From: Bacteroides cellulosilyticus DSM 14838
GTDB lineage: Bacteria; Bacteroidota; Bacteroidia; Bacteroidales; Bacteroidaceae
Assembly (NCBI RefSeq): GCF_000158035.1
Contig: NZ_EQ973495.1
Coordinates: 346,192-400,294, forward strand
Reading direction: 5' to 3'
Length of the DNA stretch: 54,103 nt
A program made the position numbers and the translations under genes. Below the pieces are notes generated by a model that saw only the letters and a list, made by a program, of their open reading frames with translations, had not been told where the DNA came from and made no database searches. Shown here in pieces: positions 8,498-16,700 of this stretch; positions within the stretch are counted from its first letter, which is position 1; each line of letters opens with the position of its first letter.

Positions 8498-9505
8498 TTA
8501 TTTACCGATAGTCGTCCAATAAGGAGCATTAGACATTTTATTGTTCAGATAATCGATATGATCGTCATCCAGCAAACCAAGAATCATCTGGAAACCTGCC
8601 TGTTCCTGAACGGTCAGCAACTCACCGATACGGGCAGCAGCCACTTCGATGCCGGCATTTTCCAACACCTGATGCGCTTTACGATAAACGATATTCATCT
8701 CCATGTGCGTAGTTGCCCCTACACCGTTAATGATTAATAAAGCCTTGTTACCGGCTTTCGGCTGCAGCTTCTTCATCAGCAAACCGATCATTTCTTCGGC
8801 TGTTTCATTGGCAGAAACCAATTGCTTGCGACCGCCACCGCCTTCTCCATGCTGCCCCATACCGATTTCAATTTCACCGTCCGGAAGATCGGAGATGGTC
8901 ATGCCGTTTTGCGGATGGGTACAGGACTTCATAGCCACTGCCAACGTAGCCAAACGTGCATTGAAGCGTTCACCTATTTCAATAATCTCGTCCAGTGACT
9001 TACCTTCTTCAGCAGCAGCTCCAACGATCTTAATCAGAGGAACACAACCTGCCAGACCGCGACGATCTTCATCCGGTGCATCCAGTCCGGCACTGATATC
9101 ATCGTGTGTCAGGATAGTCTTTACCTTAATGCCTGTACGTTCAGCCAACTGGCATGCCATGTTTGCACTCATGATATCACCGGAGTGGTTCAACACCACA
9201 AGCAAGATACCGGCCTCACGTTTGAACATCTGTAAAGCCTGGAACAAACGTTGTGCACCCGGAGCAGCAAAAATATCACCGACTACAGAGCAGTCCAACA
9301 TTCCGTCGCCCACGAAGCCGCTTAATGCAGGTTCATGACCGGAACCACCCAAAGTGATCACAGCTACTTTATCTTCAGCTTTCGCATGTGCACGCACAAT
9401 AATATTTTCTCCGCCGATGGCTACCTGATTACTATAAGCCATTACATATCCTTCCAGCAATTCAGCTGTCAGATTATCCGGATCATTTATGAATTTATTC
9501 ATCAT
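8498..9505 (-). CDS. dhaK: DhaK-like kinase subunit (substrate-binding)
   Basis: The 335-residue length and motifs fit DhaK: GGSGHEPALSGFVGDGMLD from residue 53, GDIFAAPGA near 77, and GMGQHGEGG near 215-223 with His219. In DhaK the histidine at this place forms a hemiaminal with the ketose carbonyl. The conserved VKNYTGDVMNF block of dihydroxyacetone kinases is changed to VLNHSGDIMSA, which touches the substrate and phosphate pocket. It is therefore a DhaK-family ketose kinase whose substrate may not be dihydroxyacetone. Related kinases act on erythrulose and other short ketoses. Two adjacent ATGs exist at the start; either is possible. It lies 20 nt after the VOC gene and 3 nt before dhaL. 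Confidence 0.85.
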   Translation of the reverse strand: MMNKFINDPDNLTAELLEGYVMAYSNQVAIGGENIIVRAHAKAEDKVAVITLGGSGHEPALSGFVGDGMLDCSVVGDIFAAPGAQRLFQALQMFKREAGILLVVLNHSGDIMSANMACQLAERTGIKVKTILTHDDISAGLDAPDEDRRGLAGCVPLIKIVGAAAEEGKSLDEIIEIGERFNARLATLAVAMKSCTHPQNGMTISDLPDGEIEIGMGQHGEGGGGRKQLVSANETAEEMIGLLMKKLQPKAGNKALLIINGVGATTHMEMNIVYRKAHQVLENAGIEVAAARIGELLTVQEQAGFQMILGLLDDDHIDYLNNKMSNAPYWTTIGK

Positions 9506-9525
9506 AGTTTCTTTCTACTAATTGA

Positions 9526-9843
9526 TTATTTATCAAACTGCATTAACTCCAAAGCAATACCTTCTTCTTCAATGAAAGCAATTGTCAGATTCTCTCCGCC
9601 CGGCATCGGTTCAACCAATACTTTTGCACCTTTCAGTTCAGACGCCAGATCATCTACTTCGTAAGCGATATGTGCTACTTTCTGAATCAGCTCAGGCATC
9701 CAACTACCTTCTTCAAAACGCAAATATTCTATCTTATTGGGGCTTTCATTAAAGTTAGTCAGCCATACCTTCAATCCTTCCGCATATACCTCACCCGGTT
9801 GCGGTGTGGTGGTCGGTACTCCAAAATGATTAATCTTTCTCAT
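9526..9843 (-). CDS. small VOC (glyoxalase-fold) protein
   Basis: This 105-residue protein reads as one vicinal-oxygen-chelate domain. It has the opening INHFGVPT, a central KVAHIAYEVDD block, and a closing EGIALELMQF with a terminal glutamate as metal-ligand candidate. Likely metal ligands are the His in each half and the Glu in LELMQ. VOC enzymes include isomerases, epimerases, dioxygenases and glyoxalases, so the reaction cannot be fixed. Its place between the cupin lipoprotein and dhaK, in a module with an LsrF-like enzyme, makes an isomerase acting on the same short sugar phosphate a reasonable guess. Confidence 0.8.
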   Translation of the reverse strand: MRKINHFGVPTTTPQPGEVYAEGLKVWLTNFNESPNKIEYLRFEEGSWMPELIQKVAHIAYEVDDLASELKGAKVLVEPMPGGENLTIAFIEEEGIALELMQFDK

Positions 9844-9866
9844 GGTATTCTTAATTATTGAATGAT

Positions 9867-10547
9867 TTACAAAGCAGCCTGTCCATTAGTAAAACGCAGA
9901 CCATCATTATCATGATAACATGCCCACTCATCTACAATGGCTCCCTCAGGACCGGCCATCATAAAGTGGAAAGTACCCAGTTCTTTCAGACGGAGAACAT
10001 CACCCACATTCTGTTTCACGAAATTCTTGCTCTTGATAGGACCGTGAGATGCCGGAACCGCAGGAGCATTCGGTGTTTCATCTCCTACTTCGGAGAAGTT
10101 ATAAACCCAACCGTGATTTACCATCCACGACTCATGTTTCGCAGGGAATGCCGTTTTTACATGGGCATGTTCCGGAATCATCTGTCCCGGCAACAAGTAA
10201 ATAGCATGTGCAAAGTAGCCATATTCCGGATCGTTTACCCAGAAGATGCCTCCCATACCTACATTCTCAAAGTCGCCCAAACCGAAATCTGTAAACCAGA
10301 TATCTTTCTCCATCAGCGGAGTGTAAGGCACGCCATAAAATTTAAACATATCAAGGAATGCTTCTTTAGCAGCTTCCTGGTCAAACTTTCCGTCTTTGTA
10401 GAAGTCAGCATTCGTGTACTTCTTCTGATACGTTGCCTTTTCCTGTGTCATAACTTGTTCTGTTTTTTTAGATTCTGCCGTACAAGAAGCGAGTCCCATA
10501 CCGCAGGCGGCAATTAATGCCAGGGTTAATACTTTTTTTAATCTCAT
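9867..10547 (-). CDS. cupin-fold lipoprotein, D-lyxose-isomerase-like
   Basis: The 226-residue protein has a lipoprotein signal, with the lipobox LASC placing the lipidated cysteine at 22. The C-terminal half has a cupin-like metal site: PEHAHVKTAFPAKHESWMV supplies the HxH pair and a following Glu, and a later His (GTFHFM) completes the set. This resembles D-lyxose ketol-isomerase and related sugar-isomerising cupins, which normally work in the cytoplasm. Here it is predicted to sit in the periplasm or on the outer membrane. It lies 33 nt after the chorismatase-like gene and 23 nt before the VOC gene. The cupin call is moderately sure; the activity is a guess. Confidence 0.7.
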   Translation of the reverse strand: MRLKKVLTLALIAACGMGLASCTAESKKTEQVMTQEKATYQKKYTNADFYKDGKFDQEAAKEAFLDMFKFYGVPYTPLMEKDIWFTDFGLGDFENVGMGGIFWVNDPEYGYFAHAIYLLPGQMIPEHAHVKTAFPAKHESWMVNHGWVYNFSEVGDETPNAPAVPASHGPIKSKNFVKQNVGDVLRLKELGTFHFMMAGPEGAIVDEWACYHDNDGLRFTNGQAAL

Positions 10548-10580
10548 GTATTTATCTGTTTTAATGGTTAATAATCAGCC

Positions 10581-11738
10581 TCAGCAAAGCACTCCCATTC
10601 CTTCTATCTCTATCAATAGTTCTGAACGGCATACATCGGTTAAAGTATAGATGGCAGGTAAATCGGGGTATCGCTCTGTCACTACTTGCCTTGCTTTTTC
10701 CATATCTTCCCAACGTTTCACATACACGCGGAAGGTGATAAGGGTAGCATTCTCCGTAGCAGGAATACCGGAACGATTGAGGTTATCATGGGATACCAAA
10801 TATTCTATATTCTCCAAGGTAGTCAGTGTTTGCTGTTCAATACCAACGCCTTCCAGACTCTGCTCACCACGAATAGCGGCTGTGCCCGATACATATACGA
10901 AACCATGATCCTCTTTCCATACAGCCTTGGCACGTTCGAACTTCGGGGTAGTCTTTTGAGGAAGAGCCATATCTTTTTCTCCCAATAATACATTCTGTGA
11001 ATAAGCATGAGCGGCAATCTGCAAAGGATTATCCACCCCAAGGACCCGGACACTTCCATCTTTGCAGAGTAAGGCATCCACATCAATCATAATGCCGCCC
11101 CACTGAGTTCCGATACCGGTAGCAGCCGGATAACCGGTAGTCCACTCCACACCATTATAGAATAGCGAACGTGCATCATTGAAATCCTGATAATGCTGGT
11201 GGCCGGTTGCATCGCAAGCTGTTATCTTTTCAATATAGTTCCATTGACGTATGATCGAAGAAACCGGCATACCTTCCGTTTCCAATACCCTGGCTATCCT
11301 GGAGAATACTTCATGAGATTGCTCACGAATACTCTGATGCAGTACATCTCCTGTCACACCACTCAGGAACAGGCGTTTACAACCTTCTCTTTCGATAGTG
11401 ATATAAGGCAAATCTCCCAGTATCCGATATTCAATGTGATCTTGCTCTGTCAGCTGCACTTCATGCACTTCCATCACCAATCCCATACGCTGAGGAGGTT
11501 GTGCCACATAGCTTACGGAAGGTTGTTTCTCTTTGAAAAGCTCTTTCACCGCTTCCCTGATGCAAGCAAAACGGGCTACATATTCTTCATTATCCGCCGG
11601 CGCATCGAATATCACTATACGTACAGGAGTATGAATAGCTTTATATTCCGCCAGAAGTTGCGCCAACATCACCTTAAAGAGAGCTTTATCAACTTGCAGG
11701 AAATAATGAATAATCTCTATATTTTCGTGTGTAATCAT
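10581..11738 (-). CDS. chorismatase/tandem RidA-like protein
   Basis: The 385 residues contain two RidA/YjgF-like halves. The first is near 105-190 (RLFLSGVTGD, VLETEGMPVSSIIRQWNYIEKI). The second is near 270-385 (GFVYVSGTAAIRGEQSLEG, QQTLTTLENIEYLVS, ending CRSELLIEIEGMGVLC with the RidA-type Arg and Glu). Both the length and the WNYI block resemble the FkbO/Hyg5 chorismatase family, which hydrolyses chorismate to dihydroxybenzoate or hydroxybenzoate products. There is no signal peptide, so it is cytoplasmic. It is 15 nt after the cytochrome gene. Alternatives are an imine deaminase or a hydrolase for another cyclic enol ether. Confidence 0.65.
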   Translation of the reverse strand: MITHENIEIIHYFLQVDKALFKVMLAQLLAEYKAIHTPVRIVIFDAPADNEEYVARFACIREAVKELFKEKQPSVSYVAQPPQRMGLVMEVHEVQLTEQDHIEYRILGDLPYITIEREGCKRLFLSGVTGDVLHQSIREQSHEVFSRIARVLETEGMPVSSIIRQWNYIEKITACDATGHQHYQDFNDARSLFYNGVEWTTGYPAATGIGTQWGGIMIDVDALLCKDGSVRVLGVDNPLQIAAHAYSQNVLLGEKDMALPQKTTPKFERAKAVWKEDHGFVYVSGTAAIRGEQSLEGVGIEQQTLTTLENIEYLVSHDNLNRSGIPATENATLITFRVYVKRWEDMEKARQVVTERYPDLPAIYTLTDVCRSELLIEIEGMGVLC

Positions 11739-11753
11739 GGTCTTCTTATTCTA

Positions 11754-13547
11754 TTAAAGTGAATTCACATATTCGGCAAGTTCTTCCGCTTCTTTAGCTG
11801 ATATTTTCTTTTCAATGCCATGCTTATGTACCGTGAACACTTCTTCCATAGTGGCAGCACGTCCGTCAAACAGATAAGGAGCCGTACGCCAGACTTCACG
11901 CAGTGTCGGAGTATCCCAACCATTCTCAAATTCGATATCTTCGCCGATACGGTGCATCTTCATATCCGTATAATAGGGACCGGAATGACATTCGTCACAA
12001 TTAAACTTTTCATAAACCTTACGTCCCCGTTTAGCCTTCTCTGAAAGTTCGCCATTTACCAGATACGGACTGGGAACCGGTTTCAATGACATCAGATACT
12101 CATCCACACACTCTGCAAATTCTTCCGGTAAATCACTGAACTGAATGAGCTTATATCCTGCACGAACGGCAACCTCCGCTTTAGCACGAATACCGGAAAT
12201 CATACACGGTGGAGTGACATGGGAAAATAGCATACTCTTGCAGTTTTTCGAATTACCAATGCCATCATTCATCAAATCCCAGTTCATGGCATCCATACGT
12301 GCATCGCCCGGATGGCATCCGTTACACGACTGCCAGTTCTGGAAACAATGTGCCGCATCATTAAAGTATTTCTCACCACGCTGTATTCTGTTTTCCGTAC
12401 GATTCTTCACCATGGCAACCGACTGAACATTTGCCGTATTCAAGTCCACGATATTCAATGTATCAGAGAAATAAGTAGGAACAACAGCCGTTCCGTCCTT
12501 CAGCATCATGCAACGCGGTCCATTGCCTACCAATGCTACACGTTTACGCATACCATATAAAAAGCGTAAATCATACGCCAAAGCATCCTTTTGAGGATAC
12601 TGCTCAAATTTCTGAATAAATGCAGGATAATCTATCACACTGACCTCATGGGTACCGGAGTGACTGACCACAATCTTATCATCCGTACACTTCACGTCCC
12701 ATATACCTGCCGCACCCCGTTCCGGTTCATCCAGCAACACGGCACCCTCAAAGTTCAGAGTAGTCAGATTTACAATACTGATAGCACTGGTATTCATCCA
12801 GCCTTGTTGCAATTGGGATGTCGGAACCTGGAAACGGCCCAGATTATGAGTAACCAGCAAATAACGCCCGTCCGGAGAAAGCGACATTCCACGCAAGGCA
12901 TTACTTCCGTTGGCCAGTTGAATATCCTTTATCTTCCGGAAACTGTTCATATCAATCACAGATACGCAAGCTGCTACAGTATCCACATCCGCCCGCTGCA
13001 TAGGCAGGAAATTAGTAACAAACAAGTGTTTTCCTTCTTTATCAAAGACAGTTGATTTCGGTTCACGCAATACCTTCACCGTTCTTACCACATTCTTTCC
13101 ATTCTTATCCAATTCTGATACTGTGCCGGCAAACTGGTTGCAAATATATAACTTGCCGTTACCCGCATTTACCAACGGAGCGCAGGCACCGGATGCTGTT
13201 TCCACAAAGACTTTTTCCGAAGGATTGGAAGCAGACAGGAAATAAACACCATTCTTATGTTCACCTGCCACCGTTGCATAAATCTGTTCTCCATCTGTAG
13301 CAACTCCGGTAGGGACTTCATCCAGTTCCCACTCTTGCAAGCGTTCTTTATAATCTGATGAATAAATAGAAACCTTCTGAACGCCTTTCTGAGATACGAT
13401 CATTCCGGATTTATAAGGAGTGATACCCGTTATAAACAATGGAGTTCCTTCCGGCTGTTCCGTGGTATGAGTAGTAAATGCAAATAGAGATACCACTAAA
13501 AATACAGGTACTATAACCTTTGCGATGCTACGACTTTTATACTTCAT
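11754..13547 (-). CDS. exported beta-propeller / di-haem cytochrome c peroxidase-like protein
   Basis: Taking the ATG at 13547 gives 597 residues with an N-terminal signal or anchor segment (about 9-25). An ATG-less extension to 13634 stays open but would begin upstream of the promoter at 13579-13586, which excludes it. Residues 35-370 form a YVTN/YncE-type beta-propeller (VSVIDMNSFRKIKDI, SLSPDGRYLLVTHN, IVVSHSGTHEVSVIDY). The C-terminal part has CNGCH at 408-412 and CDECH at 517-521, with a following MHRIG, as in di-haem peroxidase/MauG-like proteins. It is the first gene of the nine-gene operon. An electron-transfer or oxidising role in the periplasm is likely; the substrate is not visible. 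Confidence 0.82.
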   Translation of the reverse strand: MKYKSRSIAKVIVPVFLVVSLFAFTTHTTEQPEGTPLFITGITPYKSGMIVSQKGVQKVSIYSSDYKERLQEWELDEVPTGVATDGEQIYATVAGEHKNGVYFLSASNPSEKVFVETASGACAPLVNAGNGKLYICNQFAGTVSELDKNGKNVVRTVKVLREPKSTVFDKEGKHLFVTNFLPMQRADVDTVAACVSVIDMNSFRKIKDIQLANGSNALRGMSLSPDGRYLLVTHNLGRFQVPTSQLQQGWMNTSAISIVNLTTLNFEGAVLLDEPERGAAGIWDVKCTDDKIVVSHSGTHEVSVIDYPAFIQKFEQYPQKDALAYDLRFLYGMRKRVALVGNGPRCMMLKDGTAVVPTYFSDTLNIVDLNTANVQSVAMVKNRTENRIQRGEKYFNDAAHCFQNWQSCNGCHPGDARMDAMNWDLMNDGIGNSKNCKSMLFSHVTPPCMISGIRAKAEVAVRAGYKLIQFSDLPEEFAECVDEYLMSLKPVPSPYLVNGELSEKAKRGRKVYEKFNCDECHSGPYYTDMKMHRIGEDIEFENGWDTPTLREVWRTAPYLFDGRAATMEEVFTVHKHGIEKKISAKEAEELAEYVNSL

Positions 13548-13578
13548 AGTGATTGAATTAAGCTTGTTTTTCACATCA

Positions 13579-13586
13579 CAAAGATA
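13579..13586 (-). promoter_or_regulatory. -7 box TATCTTTG for the nine-gene operon
   Basis: The box is an exact match to the Bacteroides TAnnTTTG. It lies 32 nt before the ATG at 13547, giving a short leader. The -33 element is weak (a TTTA about 20 nt upstream), which suits an activator-dependent promoter. Confidence 0.7.
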
Positions 13587-13638
13587 GGGCATCACCGGTC
13601 TGAGGGTTATAAATCGTGTATCATTGACTTGCAATAAT

Positions 13639-13693
13639 GTCTCAAAACAAATGTAGTAAGCATTTTGAGACGGTAGTGAGAACCGTTTGAGAC
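13639..13693. promoter_or_regulatory. candidate HTCS operator: TTTGAGAC repeats
   Basis: TTTTGAGAC at 13663-13671 and GTTTGAGAC at 13685-13693 are direct repeats exactly 22 bp apart, about two helical turns. An inverted copy, GTCTCAAAAC, is at 13639-13648. They sit about 50-110 bp upstream of the -7 box of the operon and just after the HTCS terminator. AraC-type DNA-binding domains, such as that of the HTCS, typically use direct half-sites at about 21-22 bp. Binding is inferred. Confidence 0.5.
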
Positions 13694-13721
13694 AAAAAAG
13701 TCGGAAACTCCTTTCCGCCTT
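13694..13721 (-). terminator. intrinsic terminator of the HTCS gene
   Basis: Read on the minus strand, CGGAAA (13712-13717 side) pairs with TTTCCG around a GGAG loop. Flanking AAG/CTT pairs extend the stem, and a run of six T follows at 13699-13694. It starts 18 nt after the HTCS stop codon. Confidence 0.65.
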
Positions 13722-13738
13722 AAATTTTATTTTTCGTC

Positions 13739-16700
13739 TTACATCTTCTCTTTGTTCGCACTGTTCATCTGTACGAACTCGGTAGGTGTGAACCCATAGA
13801 ATGCTTTAAACGAATTAGAGAAATAGGAATGACTGTTGAATCCCAACAAAGTTGCCACTTCCGAAACACTCATATTCGTTTCCTTCAGATAACGCAAGGC
13901 CACCTCCAAGCGCTTATTACGTATCAGTTCCGTGGGCGAAAGCTCGGATATAGCTTTGATTTTGCGATAGAGATTGGCGCGACTAATACCGATCTGGTCA
14001 CAAAGCATCTCTATACCCAGATTCTGGTCAGATATATTCTTCTCTATAATCTCATACAGTTTCTGTGAGAAGCGTTCATCCGCCGAGGTAGTACTTACAC
14101 CTACCACTTCGGGCGAGAAGCGTTTGCCATACAGTTTCTTTAATTGCTCTCTCGACTGCAACAGGCTCTGAATACGTATCCGAAGCACATCCATACTGAA
14201 AGGCTTAATCACGTAATCATCCGCCCCTGCCTCAAAACCTTCCCTGATATGCATCACCATGGAGCGTGCAGTCATCAGTATTACCGGGATATGTCCGATA
14301 CGAATATCATTCTTAATCATGGAGCAGAGTTCAAGCCCATTCCGCTTAGGCATCATAATATCACTCAGCACTAAATCAGGGAAGAATTGTACTGCCTTAT
14401 CATATCCTTTTACACCGTTTGCCGCTTCAATGATTTCATAGTCATTTTCCAAGGACTTATGCAGATAATCCCGTACGTCCTTGTCATCTTCCACCAAGAG
14501 AACCACCGGCTTTTTAGGTGCGATTTCTCCAATAGGAGATGTTTGCGGTTTCTCCACCGGCTGTGCAAATGCCGTATCGCCAATTGTTTCCACAGGCATG
14601 GAATCCGTCTCTTCCTCAGTGAAAGCTTCACGGGAAACGGGCAGCAAAACAATGAACCGCGCTCCTTCCGTCCCATCTTCCCGGTCTTCAATACGGATCA
14701 CTCCCTTATGCAGCTTCACAATGGAATACACCAGACTAAGCCCGATACCTGTACCCGGTACATTTACCCCTGCCGTTTCAGGTACCCGGTAGAAAGGTGT
14801 GAACACCTTATCCCGTTCCTGCGGTGGGATTCCACAACCGGCATCCACAACCTGCAACATCATATACAGGGCAGAAGGGGCAACATCTTTTCGATACAAT
14901 TCTTCCAACTCTCCCGCCGGAATACATTTCACCAACATACGTATGTCTTTACCGGAAGGAGTATACTTGAATGCATTGGATAATAAATTGAATACGACCT
15001 TCTCAAGCAGCACTTTATCATACCAAGCCTGAAACTCCCGGTCCCGGCAATCCAGTGTAAAAGTGATTTCATTGGTTTGCGCTATTTGATTAAACGCACA
15101 ATAGATCTCCGTGACAAATTCATATACATTATTCTCCGTGACTTGCAATTCCATCGTACCACTCTGGTTTTTCTGCAAGTCCATCAGTTGATTGACCAAT
15201 AAAAGGAGCCGCTGGGCATTCTTATAAATGACCATCAGTTTATCCCGCAGTTCCAAAGTCATATCCATTCGCTTCACCAACTCTTCAAAGGGAGTGATGA
15301 TTAGCGTCAAGGGAGTACGTAACTCATGGGCAAAATTCGTAAACAGATGCATCTTTGCCTGATGAAACTCTTCCTGTTGCAGTTTCTCTTTCTGCTCCAT
15401 TCGCAACCTTTCCCTCAAGCGGCGACGGGCATTGAAATAATGGAATATTGCGTAAAACACTCCTATCAGCAATAGTCCATAAATCAGGAAAGCATACCAA
15501 GTAGCCCATAAAGGCGGTGTAATCACAATCTTCAAAGTCTTCCCTTCCTCATTCCATACCCCATCGTTATTACAAGCCTTGACATGAAAAAGATAGGTGC
15601 CGGGACGCAGATTGGTATAGTAAGCCGTGCTGCGTTCTCCCACATGATTCCAGTCTTTATCATATCCTTCCAACTTATAGGCATACCGGTTCATCTCCGA
15701 ATTGATGAAATTCAACGCTTTATAGTCTATTGACAGATTATTCTGATTATACTGCAGATTGATAACCTCCGCTTCATTAAGCAATCCACTTAAGATTCCA
15801 GTTCCATCATCTGCACGCACCACACGATTATTCACCAACAGGTCTTCCAATACGATTGGCGGTACAAAACGATTCATCGGCATCTCCGGTGTGTAAAAAG
15901 TGATAAAGCCATCATTACCGGTAAAGCACAATGTACCGTCCGGCATGGCTACCCCACCCCGATATGTAAATTCACGCAAATGAATACCATTATTGAATGG
16001 AAAGTTTTTAATCTCCCCGGTGGACGGAGAATAAGAGGAAATTCCCTGCAACGAGCTCATCCATAGATTTCCGTCCGCTCCTTCCAGCAATTTACAAATA
16101 TCCCCTCCCATCAGCCCTTCTTTCTCTGTTACCCGGCGAAGCACACCTCCCTGTTTGTCCAGTTGGAAAATACCGCCTCCATAGGTAGATACCCATACAT
16201 CCCCGGATCTGGTTGATAATATAGAAGATATATAGTTACTTGGAATTTGCATTTCCTGTTCCGGGCGCGATGTACGAAATACGGTCATTTCACCTGTACG
16301 GGTATTAAAACGGTACAGTCCGGCAGAACGCATACCTATCAGTAGCACACCGGGACTCTCTTCCTCCATGCAACGGACCGAGGAAAAATGCAATTTCTCC
16401 CCTTTCGGTCCGGTAAACTCTGTCTTCCGCTCACCGGTAGGAGTAAAGCAAGTCAGTGCATATCCGCCTTTTGAAGTTCCTACCCATAAATTACCGTCTG
16501 CATCACGCACAATACCATAAATAGCAAGTTCTATGGGATATTTATAGAATAAAGAAAAACGCCGGGTAGCAAGATCAAAACGATAGACCTCACCCAATAC
16601 CGTACCGCACCAGATACAGTCATCCTCAGCATATACCGTCTTGATAACATTCGAATTATGCACGGAATAGCTATCCTTATCAATCAGATAAAACTGCCCT

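Noticed and set aside
13548..13634. N-terminal extension of the cytochrome gene to 13634
   Set aside because: It would begin upstream of the -7 box at 13579-13586, and the signal peptide follows the ATG at 13547.
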